Below are positions 8,022-15,839 of a DNA stretch of 29,400 bases, one piece after another. Under the pieces are notes generated by a model that saw only the letters and a program-made list of their open reading frames with translations, was not told where the DNA came from and did not search any database. The position numbers and the translations under genes are program-made. Source of the stretch: Ruminococcaceae bacterium UBA5891 (GTDB taxonomy: Bacteria > Bacillota > Clostridia > Oscillospirales > Acutalibacteraceae); the NCBI GenBank assembly GCA_002431945.1, contig DJET01000082.1:52860-82259 (forward strand). The letters run 5' to 3'. The stretch's first letter is position 1. Every line of letters begins with the position of its first letter.

Positions 8022-9401
8022 TTATTTAGATTCTTTTTTGTTAAGAAATTTTAAAAATACCTCTACAATTTCGGGATCAAACTGAGTGCCGCTGTTTCTG
8101 CGCAGCTCTTCCTCTATCTCTTCCTTTGAAAGCTTGCTGCGGTACACGCGGTTGCTGCTCATAGCGTCGTAAGAGTCTGCCACGCATATTATTCTTCCTA
8201 TCAAGGGTATGTCCTTGCCCTTTTTACCTGTGGGGTATCCGCCGCCGTCATATCTTTCGTGATGATACATTACGCCGTCGTATATATCCGGTACCGAGGA
8301 AAGCCCCTTAACCATTTCCGCACCCTTTGCGGAGTGGGTTTTAATAATTTTAAATTCCTCATCGGTAAGCCTTGAGGGCTTTTTTAAAATTTCGTCGGGT
8401 ACATAGCATTTACCGATATCGTGCAAAAGAGCAACATAATAAACCTGGCGGCAGCGCTCTTTGGAAAATCCGAGTCCCTTTGCAATTGCGCGCGAATAAT
8501 GCGCAACGCGCCTTGAATGTCCGAGAGTGTAAGTATCCTTTGCGTCAACAAAGCTGCTGAATACGGCAAGCGATTCGCGGATTATTTTATCCTGCGTTTC
8601 TAAACGCCGCTCGTAATTGAAAATTAAAATCGAAATTATTATAAAAACTAAGGTTAAAATAAGCCAAAGAACGGCAAAAATAAGATAAATCCTTGCGGCT
8701 GTGCCGGCAATATAGCTTTTATTAAGGTAATAATCCAGTGTGTAATCCCCAAAATCAACTTCGGCTTTACTGCTGTAAAAAATAAATCCCGAATTAACCG
8801 TTTCGGCAGTTTTCTTAACCGGTTTTATCGGCTTTTCGCCGTCCTTTTCGCTTGGGCTGTATATAATATAATCGCCCGCGTTCAGCGGAATTAAAATATC
8901 GTTGCCTGAAATAATGTAATCAAGCGTAAGCTTTTCCCGATCGCAGTTCCGCAGATCTAACAGCTGTACGTTTTCTTTACCGTCGCTGTTTTGGTGAATT
9001 TCCACCGTGCCGCACCAGGCGTTGTTTATGTAGCAGGGTTCGGTAATGTTAAGTCTCAGGCTCCAGTCGTTTAAAACCGTCGCGGAACCGTTTGTAACCG
9101 AAAGCTCGTAAATAATGCCGTTAAGCGGTGCGCCTAAGCTTTCATCGTTTTTAACCCATGTATCCGTTGCCTGACCGCGCTGATGTATATCGGCGTTTAC
9201 ATTATCGGCATTTTTAACCAGTTTTGCTACTGTGGGATCGGAGCCGCCGCTGTAAATATAATTGAAGCTTCGTTTATGTGAATTATATTTGTTAATGCCG
9301 TGGCAGTGTATACCGAATGCCGTAAGCAGGGCAAGCAGCAAAATTGAAAGAACAATGCCGCCTATCCTTATCCGTTTTTTAATTCTTGATTTTATATCCA
9401 T
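8022..9401 (-). CDS. Membrane HD-GYP phosphodiesterase with extracytoplasmic CBM2-like domain
   Basis: A probable cyclic di-GMP phosphodiesterase. A basic N-terminus and TM1 (residues about 14-32) lead to an extracytoplasmic region (33-235) and TM2 (236-262), then a cytoplasmic HD-GYP domain. Metal and signature motifs are intact: HDIGK at 327-331, HHERYDGGGYP at 380-390, and FDPEIVEVF near the end. The ectodomain segment at about 90-185 (YELSVTNGS, NDWSLRLNI, NNAWCGTVE) recalls the beta-sandwich of family 2 carbohydrate-binding modules, with W112 and W129 in the expected places. That link is resemblance only. The gene lies 13 bases after degV with AAAGGA overlapping the degV stop, so the two form an operon. 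It ends at the bidirectional terminator 7971-8004. Confidence 0.85.
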   Translation of the reverse strand: MDIKSRIKKRIRIGGIVLSILLLALLTAFGIHCHGINKYNSHKRSFNYIYSGGSDPTVAKLVKNADNVNADIHQRGQATDTWVKNDESLGAPLNGIIYELSVTNGSATVLNDWSLRLNITEPCYINNAWCGTVEIHQNSDGKENVQLLDLRNCDREKLTLDYIISGNDILIPLNAGDYIIYSPSEKDGEKPIKPVKKTAETVNSGFIFYSSKAEVDFGDYTLDYYLNKSYIAGTAARIYLIFAVLWLILTLVFIIISILIFNYERRLETQDKIIRESLAVFSSFVDAKDTYTLGHSRRVAHYSRAIAKGLGFSKERCRQVYYVALLHDIGKCYVPDEILKKPSRLTDEEFKIIKTHSAKGAEMVKGLSSVPDIYDGVMYHHERYDGGGYPTGKKGKDIPLIGRIICVADSYDAMSSNRVYRSKLSKEEIEEELRRNSGTQFDPEIVEVFLKFLNKKESK

Positions 9402-9414
9402 TATTTAATTTCCT

Positions 9415-10266
9415 TTATGATATTACGGATATTCCTATGCCAAGCGCGTCTGCGCCCACATGGCAGGAGATGCTTATAGGCAATGCGTCAAGCCCTATTT
9501 CAAAATCGGGGAAACGGTCTGCCGCCGCCTGCCGCCAGTCTTCGCCGATCTTCCGGTTGCCCGAAAACGCCGCGCGTATTTGCACTTTTTTACCTGCAAA
9601 CCTTGTTTTTAAATCGTTTTCTATGCCGTCAAGCATAGCGTCGGCGGCGCTTTTCATACCGCGTACCTTTTTGTATGCGTCAAGCTTGCCGCCCTGTATC
9701 TGCAAAACCGGCTTTATACCGAGCAGCGTGCCTATTGCCGCGCCCGCGGCTGTTACTCTGCCGCTTTTTTTAAGGTGCTCAAGCGTGTTTACCGCTACAT
9801 ATATGCTTTGCATATCGGCGCTGCGGTTTAAATCTTCGGTTATTTCGGCGGCGGAAAGCCCGCTTTCTGCAAGGCGGAGCGCCCGAAACACATCGGAATA
9901 AAGCGTTACCGAAATACGGCGTGAATCTGCAACAAACACCCTGCCGTTATATTCTTCGGATAAAGCAGCTGCGGTGCCGTATGTGCCGCTTAAGCCGCTT
10001 GACATAGGAATATAAACAAGCTCGTTATATTCCTTAAGTATTTCGTCCCACATATCGGTAAGCGCCGCAGGCGAGGGCTGAGATGTAGAAACCTCTGCTC
10101 CGCCGTTTAATTTTTCAAAAAAATCCTCATACCGCATATCAACATATTCGGTATACTCCTTACCGTCTGCAAAAAACGGCATTTTCAACAGAAAAATTCC
10201 GTTTTTTTCTGCAATGTCGGGCGTTATACCGCTGTTAGTATCGGTCATAATTGCTGCTTTTTCCAT
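9415..10266 (-). CDS. DegV family fatty-acid-binding protein
   Basis: DegV/FakB proteins bind a fatty acid in a cytosolic two-lobe fold; some present it to the FakA kinase for phospholipid synthesis. The product starts with the family signature MTDTNSGI, carries the SGLSGTY loop and the VADSRRIS segment, and is 283 residues, the usual length. No fakA is in the window, so its exact role is unknown. The start ATG has GGAGG in good position, and a promoter with perfect -35 TTGACA lies at 10324-10297 on this strand. It is divergent from rpe and leads the operon with the HD-GYP gene. Confidence 0.9.
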   Translation of the reverse strand: MEKAAIMTDTNSGITPDIAEKNGIFLLKMPFFADGKEYTEYVDMRYEDFFEKLNGGAEVSTSQPSPAALTDMWDEILKEYNELVYIPMSSGLSGTYGTAAALSEEYNGRVFVADSRRISVTLYSDVFRALRLAESGLSAAEITEDLNRSADMQSIYVAVNTLEHLKKSGRVTAAGAAIGTLLGIKPVLQIQGGKLDAYKKVRGMKSAADAMLDGIENDLKTRFAGKKVQIRAAFSGNRKIGEDWRQAAADRFPDFEIGLDALPISISCHVGADALGIGISVIS

Positions 10267-10296
10267 AAACTGCCTCCGAAAATATTAGCTTTGTTA

Positions 10297-10324
10297 AGTA
10301 TAACACATAATTACGCATTGTCAA
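10297..10324 (-). promoter_or_regulatory. Promoter of the degV-HD-GYP operon
   Basis: Read on the minus strand: TTGACA (10324-10319), 16-base spacer, TATACT (10302-10297). Confidence 0.75.
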
Positions 10325-10337
10325 TAACCGTGTTTTC

Positions 10338-10366
10338 TTGACAATCGGCTTTTTTCGGGTTAAAAT
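10338..10366 (+). promoter_or_regulatory. Promoter of rpe
   Basis: TTGACA at 10338-10343, 17-base spacer, TAAAAT at 10361-10366. Its -35 lies 13 bases from the -35 of the divergent degV promoter. Confidence 0.8.
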
Positions 10367-10404
10367 ATAAAACGGTTTTAAAATTGTTTTCGGAGGTTTT
10401 GGCT

Positions 10405-11052
10405 GTGTCGGTAAAAATTTCACCGTCGATTTTAACGGCGGATTTTCTTGAGCTTGAAAAAGATATTAAAAAGCTTGAGGCGGCGGGTACGGATATGCTG
10501 CATTTGGACGTAATGGACGGTATTTTCGTGCCTAATATTTCATTCGGCGTTCCGGTTATTAAATCGGTAAAAAAGCATACGTCCCTGCCGCTTGACGTTC
10601 ATCTTATGATTGACCGTCCGCATAGGTACATAAAGCAGTTTGCCGAGGTTTCGGATATTTTGGGCTTTCATTACGAAGCGGGCAGCAATGTAGAGGAAAC
10701 GTTAAAGGAAATAAGAAATTCGGGCTGCAAGGCTTGTCTTACAATTAAGCCGTGCACAGAGCCCGAAGAAATATTTTCCTATTTGCCGCTTTGCGATATG
10801 GTGCTTGTAATGTCGGTTGAACCGGGCTTCGGCGGTCAAAAATTTATGCCTATGGCGCTTGATAAGCTTAAAAAGCTTAAGGCGGAAATTTTAAGGCAGG
10901 GTCTTAACGTTATGCTTGAGGTAGACGGCGGCATAAACGCCCAAACAGCGCCGCAGGCGGTAAAAGCGGGGGCAGACGTGCTTGTTGCGGGCAGCTTTGT
11001 TTTCTCGTCAGACAATATGAAGGCTACCGTGGCTGAAATTAAGGCTCTTTAG
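10405..11052 (+). CDS. rpe: Ribulose-phosphate 3-epimerase
   Basis: Interconverts ribulose-5-phosphate and xylulose-5-phosphate in the pentose phosphate pathway. The TIM-barrel enzyme shows all family motifs in order: ISPSILTADF, the metal site HLDVMDGIFVPN, LDVHLMI, VMSVEPGFGGQ and LEVDGGIN, then the phosphate-binding AGSFVF. GTG 10405 is the start: GGAGG at 10392-10396 lies 8 bases upstream and the promoter -10 ends at 10366. This gives 215 residues, normal for Rpe. Its 3' end overlaps the convergent mecA-like gene by 14 bases with no terminator between them. Confidence 0.96.
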   Translation: MSVKISPSILTADFLELEKDIKKLEAAGTDMLHLDVMDGIFVPNISFGVPVIKSVKKHTSLPLDVHLMIDRPHRYIKQFAEVSDILGFHYEAGSNVEETLKEIRNSGCKACLTIKPCTEPEEIFSYLPLCDMVLVMSVEPGFGGQKFMPMALDKLKKLKAEILRQGLNVMLEVDGGINAQTAPQAVKAGADVLVAGSFVFSSDNMKATVAEIKAL

Positions 11053-11590
11053 AAAACGCGCGCCCCAAAACCGATACGGCGTTATCCTTAATTAAAAGCT
11101 CGCCGTGCTCTTCGGTGTAAGCGCTTTTTAAAACCGAGCTGTCAAGCGAAACGCAGTATTCGTTCATAAAAAACAGATCGGCGCTGTTTTCACATAAAAG
11201 AATAAGCCTGTAAATTCCCGAAATACGGTAAAGGCTGCTTTTTCCTTTCGGCTTTCGGCTTAAGTAAAGCCGCACAGCACCGTCGGCTAAGTCGTGAAAA
11301 TCGGCAAAATCAAGGCAATAATACGTTTTTTCGGTTTTCTGTCTTCGGTTTTCGGTTTGGGAAACGGTTATTATACAGCCCGATTTTTCACGCGCTCTTA
11401 TTTCAATAAGCAGGTCGTCTGATAATTCTTCGGCATAATCGGATAAGCTTTCCTTTAAAATAAGGGCTACTGTAAGCCGCGTGCTGCCGCTCATATCGGT
11501 AATTCTTTTATAAGAGCCGAAAAAAGCGATAACCTCGCTGTCTGACAAAGCAATTTTAATTTTATTGCGGTCTGCCTTATAAACCGTCAT
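11039..11590 (-). CDS. mecA: MecA-like adaptor protein
   Basis: MecA-type adaptors deliver substrates to the ClpC-ClpP protease. The N-terminal domain opens with the family pattern RNKIKIALSDSE. The C-terminal half (about residues 90-175) matches the MecA ClpC-binding domain: the FADFHDLADGAVRL helix, an SSLYRISGIYRLIL strand pair, and the closing EEHGELLIKDNAVSVL, which corresponds to the conserved EHG..I..DNA motif. The product is 183 residues, somewhat shorter than B. subtilis MecA (218). The acidic linker is reduced and replaced partly by a basic stretch (TENRRQKTEKT). GGAGG precedes the ATG. The assignment rests on the C-terminal motif; the client proteins are unknown. Confidence 0.8.
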   Translation of the reverse strand: MTVYKADRNKIKIALSDSEVIAFFGSYKRITDMSGSTRLTVALILKESLSDYAEELSDDLLIEIRAREKSGCIITVSQTENRRQKTEKTYYCLDFADFHDLADGAVRLYLSRKPKGKSSLYRISGIYRLILLCENSADLFFMNEYCVSLDSSVLKSAYTEEHGELLIKDNAVSVLGRAFSKEP

Positions 11591-11647
11591 ACCGATACCT
11601 CCGGTTATTTTTTCTTTTTTGGGGATAATAACTGTGGGTGAGCAAAA

Positions 11648-11752
11648 TTGAAGAACAGCAGCAGGGTATTTTTAAAATCGATGCTTTATACGGCGTCGGC
11701 TATAATATTATTGGTAATAGGATATTTTTCCGCCGGATATTTTTTCGGCTGA
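11648..11752 (+). CDS. Candidate 34-residue single-pass membrane micro-protein
   Basis: A short frame starts at TTG 11648 behind GGGTGAG (11636-11642). It encodes a basic N-terminus (MKNSSRVFLKS), then a continuous hydrophobic segment (about residues 13-32) rich in Ile, Leu and Val and ending GYFSAGYFFG, and stops at 11752. An internal ATG at 11681 would give 23 residues. Only 2 bases separate its stop from the GGAGG (11755-11759) of the phosphohexomutase gene, so the two would be co-translated. The positive-inside layout and clean transmembrane helix argue for a real gene. The TTG start and short length mean it could also be chance. I do not recognise a family. Confidence 0.45.
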   Translation: MKNSSRVFLKSMLYTASAIILLVIGYFSAGYFFG

Positions 11753-11764
11753 ACGGAGGTAAAA

Positions 11765-13240
11765 ATGAGTTATATTGAACTTAAAAGCGGTACCGATATA
11801 AGAGGCGTTGCAAGCGACCTCGGCGGTAAAACGGTAAATCTTACCGAACAGGCGGTGTACGACATAACCGCCGCGTTTATAGTGTGGTACATAAATAAAT
11901 ATGAAAAAAATTCGGCTGAAATGAATGTGGCTGTCGGTCACGATTCGCGCATTACGGGCGAAAAAATAGCAAAAAAGGTTAAAGAAGCGCTTATAAATGC
12001 GGGCGTTTCGGTTATAGACTGCGGCCTTGCCTCAACCCCCGCTATGTTTATGACAACGGTTGACCTTAAAGCGGACGCGGCAATTCAGATTACCGCAAGC
12101 CACCACCCGTTTGACAGGAACGGTCTTAAATTCTTCACACCTGAGGGCGGTCTTGATTCGTCCGATATTACCGAAATTGTAAAGCTTGCCGATAACGGCG
12201 AGGAAATTATCTGCAACCGCGCGGGCGTTACAATGCTTTACGATTATATGAGCAAATACGCCGCAAGGCTTCGCAAAATGATATGCGACGCCGCGGGTAA
12301 ATCCGAAGAAGAAAAACCGCTTAAGGGCTACAAAATAGTTGTAGACGCAGGAAACGGCGCAGGCGGCTTTTACGCTACCGACGTACTTGAAAAGCTTGGA
12401 GCCGATATTACGGGCAGCCAGTTTTTAGAACCGGACGGTATGTTCCCGAACCATATACCGAACCCCGAAAATAAACAGGCTATGGAAAGCATATGCGAGG
12501 CTGTTAAGAAAAATCACGCCGACCTCGGAATAATTTTTGATACCGACGTTGATCGTGCCGGCTGCGTTGGAGCGGACGGCGAGGAAATAAACAGAAACCG
12601 CCTTATAGCTTTGGCGGCTTATATGGTATCGGGCGATAAGGGCGGCGTTACCGTTGTAACCGATTCGGTAACAAGCGACGGGCTGCACGAATACCTTGAA
12701 AATACCTTGGGCGATACTCATTACCGTTACCGCAGGGGCTATAAAAACGTTATAAACAAGGCGCAGGAGCTTTGCAAAAAAGGTATCGACTGCCCGCTTG
12801 CAATAGAAACATCGGGCCATGCGGCGTTAAGAGAAAATTATTTTCTTGACGACGGCGCATACCTTGTAACCAAAATAGTAATAGAGTTAGCGCGCGGCAA
12901 GGATATAGAGGATATATTAAAGCCCCTTAAAACCCCTGCCGAGGAAAAGGAATGCCGCTTTAATATTTTGTGCGACGATTTTAAGGCTTACGGTAATACG
13001 GTAATAGACGAGCTTACAAAATACGCCGAAAGCCGCCCCGACTATAAAATAGCAAGCGATAACAGGGAAGGGGTGCGCATTTCCACCGAAAACGGATTTT
13101 TCCTGCTGAGATTAAGCGTTCACGATCCGGTTATGCCAATGAATTTTGAAAGTAATGTAAAGGGCGGAATTAAAAAGGATATAGACGGTATAAGAGGATT
13201 TTTTGAAAGATTTAAGGAGCTTGATATATCTTCGCTTTAA
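11765..13240 (+). CDS. Phosphomannomutase/phosphoglucomutase (alpha-D-phosphohexomutase)
   Basis: Interconverts hexose-1- and hexose-6-phosphates, feeding glycogen, cell-wall and glycan precursors. All four domains are visible: an N-terminal GTDIRG motif, the catalytic phosphoserine loop ITASHHPFDRNG (Ser112), the Mg-binding loop FDTDVDRAG (D259, D261, D263), and a sugar-binding loop IETSGHAALRENYFLDDG. The C-terminal phosphate-binding region includes NREGVRISTENGFFLLR. Length 491 is normal. The sugar loop reads ETSGH rather than the classical GEMSGH, so substrate preference (glucose versus mannose) cannot be read from sequence. GGAGG at 11755-11759 fixes the ATG. A bidirectional hairpin follows at 13249-13280. 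Confidence 0.9.
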   Translation: MSYIELKSGTDIRGVASDLGGKTVNLTEQAVYDITAAFIVWYINKYEKNSAEMNVAVGHDSRITGEKIAKKVKEALINAGVSVIDCGLASTPAMFMTTVDLKADAAIQITASHHPFDRNGLKFFTPEGGLDSSDITEIVKLADNGEEIICNRAGVTMLYDYMSKYAARLRKMICDAAGKSEEEKPLKGYKIVVDAGNGAGGFYATDVLEKLGADITGSQFLEPDGMFPNHIPNPENKQAMESICEAVKKNHADLGIIFDTDVDRAGCVGADGEEINRNRLIALAAYMVSGDKGGVTVVTDSVTSDGLHEYLENTLGDTHYRYRRGYKNVINKAQELCKKGIDCPLAIETSGHAALRENYFLDDGAYLVTKIVIELARGKDIEDILKPLKTPAEEKECRFNILCDDFKAYGNTVIDELTKYAESRPDYKIASDNREGVRISTENGFFLLRLSVHDPVMPMNFESNVKGGIKKDIDGIRGFFERFKELDISSL

Positions 13241-13248
13241 AGTTAAAA

Positions 13249-13286
13249 CGGGAGCCGGGACTTATAGGTTTCGGCTCCCGCTTTTT
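13249..13286. terminator. Bidirectional terminator after the phosphohexomutase gene
   Basis: CGGGAGCCG (13249-13257) pairs with CGGCTCCCG (13272-13280). CTTTTTAAA follows on the plus strand and GTTTTAA on the minus strand. It serves both the phosphohexomutase gene and the convergent cysteine-rich gene. Confidence 0.85.
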
Positions 13287-13290
13287 AAAT

Positions 13291-14118
13291 TCAGGTATTA
13301 TCCTTTGCGCAGCATCCGCAGCCTGAACCGTCAATATCGCAGGGACGGGGCGGGAAAAAGTCGTCGGTAGGAAACTTGATTTTTCTGAAGGTGTCGCAGG
13401 GCTGGTCGGTTGAATCGTTGCACTGCTTTTCGGGAATACAAAAATCGTATACCGGTATCAGCATCTGCACGTTTCTTATAAGCTGAACAATGGTAAACAG
13501 ACCCAGCGTTACATATATAGCCGGATTTCCGTTTTGTAAGTCGGTTACAACGTTTCCGCCTATGCATTCGCAAATGCACTTCGGTATGCAGCAGTTGCAA
13601 TCGTAGCAGTCGCGTATTTCACCTATTCTTGCAGAAAGCGGAACAGGATCCACCGCCTGAACTACGCACTTAGGCATATTCGAGGTTCTGAGCGAGCGGG
13701 TGTCGCAGTCGTCGTCCTCGCGCATAACGCTTGAAAATACCTTTACGTTACCGTCGCTGCCGAAGAGTATAACCTTTTTGGTGTATGAGGTTATACCGTT
13801 TATGCAGTGCGGACAGCTGTGCGGCGCGGTATAAACGTCAACGCCCACAAGGAAGAAGAAGGTGATGTCGCACGAATAAAAGCCCTTGTTGAAATTTACA
13901 GGCTCAACGTCTATGAAAACGTTAAGTACCTCGGCCGAGCGCAGGCGCACGCTTAATGCGTTGTTAACTATTGTCTGATCCTCCGGTAAAAAGAAACAGC
14001 GCAGGTCTTCAAGACAATCGCGGTCGCAGCAGGAATCGTAAACTCTGCCGGCGTCTACGCAAACCGCTTCTTTAAAGCTGCCGCCTTCGGGTGAGCAGCC
14101 GTTTTTTAAGTCTGCCAT
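13291..14118 (-). CDS. Conserved cysteine-rich protein of unknown function
   Basis: A 275-residue protein with 25 cysteines (9%). They cluster in an N-terminal block with RVYDSCCDRDCLEDLR (residues 25-40), a CPHC pair (102-105), a dense central block CYDCNCCIPKCICEC (171-185) and a C-terminal CGCC. Between these are beta-rich stretches (VLNVFIDVEP, FNKGFYSCDITFFFLVGVDV) and one moderately hydrophobic stretch (201-225). There is no signal peptide. I recall similar RVYDSC...CLEDLR openings in uncharacterised clostridial proteins, possibly spore-coat or metal-related, but cannot confirm this. GGGAGG lies 8 bases before the ATG. It is a single gene between two terminator-like regions. The upstream sequence carries a 21-base inverted repeat and a CATATGAT element. 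Confidence 0.85.
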   Translation of the reverse strand: MADLKNGCSPEGGSFKEAVCVDAGRVYDSCCDRDCLEDLRCFFLPEDQTIVNNALSVRLRSAEVLNVFIDVEPVNFNKGFYSCDITFFFLVGVDVYTAPHSCPHCINGITSYTKKVILFGSDGNVKVFSSVMREDDDCDTRSLRTSNMPKCVVQAVDPVPLSARIGEIRDCYDCNCCIPKCICECIGGNVVTDLQNGNPAIYVTLGLFTIVQLIRNVQMLIPVYDFCIPEKQCNDSTDQPCDTFRKIKFPTDDFFPPRPCDIDGSGCGCCAKDNT

Positions 14119-14141
14119 ACAAAAAGCCTCCCGTAGAATAA

Positions 14142-14162
14142 ATTGAAGCTTTATACTTCAAT
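14142..14162 (-). promoter_or_regulatory. Inverted repeat upstream of the cysteine-rich gene
   Basis: ATTGAAG (14142-14148) pairs with CTTCAAT (14156-14162) around a 7-base loop. It lies between the DUF4153 gene stop and the cysteine-rich gene start. It could be a weak terminator for the upstream operon (TTATT follows on the minus strand) or an operator next to a -10-like TATGAT at about 14171-14166. Confidence 0.35.
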
Positions 14163-14204
14163 AATATCATATGTAACGGGGCTTAATGCGTGAAAAAAAT
14201 GTTT

Positions 14205-15839
14205 TTAATAATTTTCGTATGAATAGCCGTATTCATTATAAAAATAATCGTAATTTTCTTTCTCTGCCGCTGTTCTTTCGCGTTTTGCTTTTACAATTTC
14301 ATTTATATTTTTTCTTATGCTTGCCTTTGCTTTTTCGCGCGAATAATTGTATTTTGAAAAGCCTGTTTCATTTTTTTCGGAAATTTTATTTCCGTTTACG
14401 TCAAACAGCTTTTCAGCCCTTATGTAAAGCGCGTTTAATGCTTCCGACCTGACCGTTTCGTCTTCGCAGTCGGCAAGCTTTGCTATATAGGGAACAGCCG
14501 AATCCGAAAGCTCGTTTAAATATCCAACGTCAATTTCGGTTAATGCGCCGCTGTTATATGCGCTTACATTGCAGCTTGCAATTGTGCGGTCAATATCGAA
14601 AAAGCCCGTTACAAGACCGATAACCGCAAAGCAAACAACAACGCATTTTAACACAGGAATCTTTTTTGCCCATATGTAAATTATTATTAAAATAAAAAGC
14701 GCGGCTAAGGCTGTCATAAAAATGCTTGTTGTAAGGCGTAAGCGCGTAAGACCGTAAAAGCTTATGTATAAAAACATTTTTGAAATTGCGGTTGCGGCAA
14801 ATATCAGGGAGAAGGCGCATATGCCGGTAATGCCTAAACGTACTAAGGCAGCCGCGCTTCCGTCGGCGCTGCGCTTTACAAAGAACAGTATTAAAAAAAC
14901 CACTGCAAGGTTTACGGCGCAAACCGCGCATAATTCAAAAAAGCCGCGCCTTGCATAATCGGAAAGCGAAAAAGCATATCCCTTTGGCAGAATACCAAAA
15001 AAGCCGCCCGAAAAATATGCGGATTGAGAGAGCAGGTATATAAGATATACTGCCGAAAGCACCGATGTGAGCGTAACCGCCGTTATCGGCGCAAGCTTTT
15101 TGTAATCTTCGCTGAGGTGAATATTATAATTCTTAGGCTTAAGATTATTTTTAAGTGCAAAAAGCATTGAAAACAGATAAACCGCCGCGGCGGCGCCTAA
15201 CAGTATTTTAACGATTAAAATACCGCATTTTGAAAATGCCGATGAAGCAAGCCCCTCAAAGGCGGCGTCCGAGCGTATAAGCAGCGGCAGCACAATAATA
15301 AGTACGGGAACAGACAGTACAATACCGAGAAGCACCTGCCTGTTAAACGGCTTAACGCTTTTTTCCTTACGGTACGATTTGTAAGAGCAAAAGGGTGCCG
15401 CCATATTGTCAAAGGGACTTATAATTACGGTATTGAAGGAGCTTATTACCGGCGATTGGTTTTTACCGTTTTCGGTAAAGCCGTAAGAAACAAATATGCC
15501 GTAAAGAAAAACCGCCGCAATAAAAAACAGTATGTTAAACGCCCGATTGTTGTAAATAAGAAATATTACCGAAAAAGCAACAGAGGAAAAGCCGCAAAAA
15601 ACCGAAAATGCACCGAAGCTTTTTTTAAGCCTTATAAAATATGTGGCAGTAAGCGCAAAAAGCATAATGAACGAAACGGTAAATCCGGCGTTAAAACCGC
15701 CGAATGCCGACCAATCCACAAACAGTACCGAGGCAATAAGCGTTATAACCGCAAAAACGGTGTCGCATTTATGCCAAAGCGGAATGTTTTTTTCGGGATT
15801 TTTGTTTTGAGAATTTACTCCGTTTAAGTTATCGCACAT
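14205..15839 (-). CDS. DUF4153/DUF4173-type polytopic membrane protein
   Basis: 544 residues. After a polar N-terminus (about 25 residues) come about a dozen hydrophobic segments to about residue 420. A soluble, charged tail of about 125 residues follows, ending in a tyrosine-rich stretch (NYDYFYNEYGYSYENY). The conserved membrane motifs SDYARRGFFELCAVC and GLTRLRLTTSIFMTALA are the hallmarks I associate with DUF4153/DUF4173, a family of unknown function often found beside small XRE regulators. The ATG shares one base with the stop of the XRE gene (TAATG, 15841-15837), so translation is coupled. It is the last gene of the DUF2975-XRE-DUF4153 operon. Confidence 0.85.
   Translation of the reverse strand: MCDNLNGVNSQNKNPEKNIPLWHKCDTVFAVITLIASVLFVDWSAFGGFNAGFTVSFIMLFALTATYFIRLKKSFGAFSVFCGFSSVAFSVIFLIYNNRAFNILFFIAAVFLYGIFVSYGFTENGKNQSPVISSFNTVIISPFDNMAAPFCSYKSYRKEKSVKPFNRQVLLGIVLSVPVLIIVLPLLIRSDAAFEGLASSAFSKCGILIVKILLGAAAAVYLFSMLFALKNNLKPKNYNIHLSEDYKKLAPITAVTLTSVLSAVYLIYLLSQSAYFSGGFFGILPKGYAFSLSDYARRGFFELCAVCAVNLAVVFLILFFVKRSADGSAAALVRLGITGICAFSLIFAATAISKMFLYISFYGLTRLRLTTSIFMTALAALFILIIIYIWAKKIPVLKCVVVCFAVIGLVTGFFDIDRTIASCNVSAYNSGALTEIDVGYLNELSDSAVPYIAKLADCEDETVRSEALNALYIRAEKLFDVNGNKISEKNETGFSKYNYSREKAKASIRKNINEIVKAKRERTAAEKENYDYFYNEYGYSYENY

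Noticed and set aside
8372..8560. Plus-strand open frame inside the HD-GYP gene
   Set aside because: It is antisense to conserved HD-GYP motifs without its own start signals.
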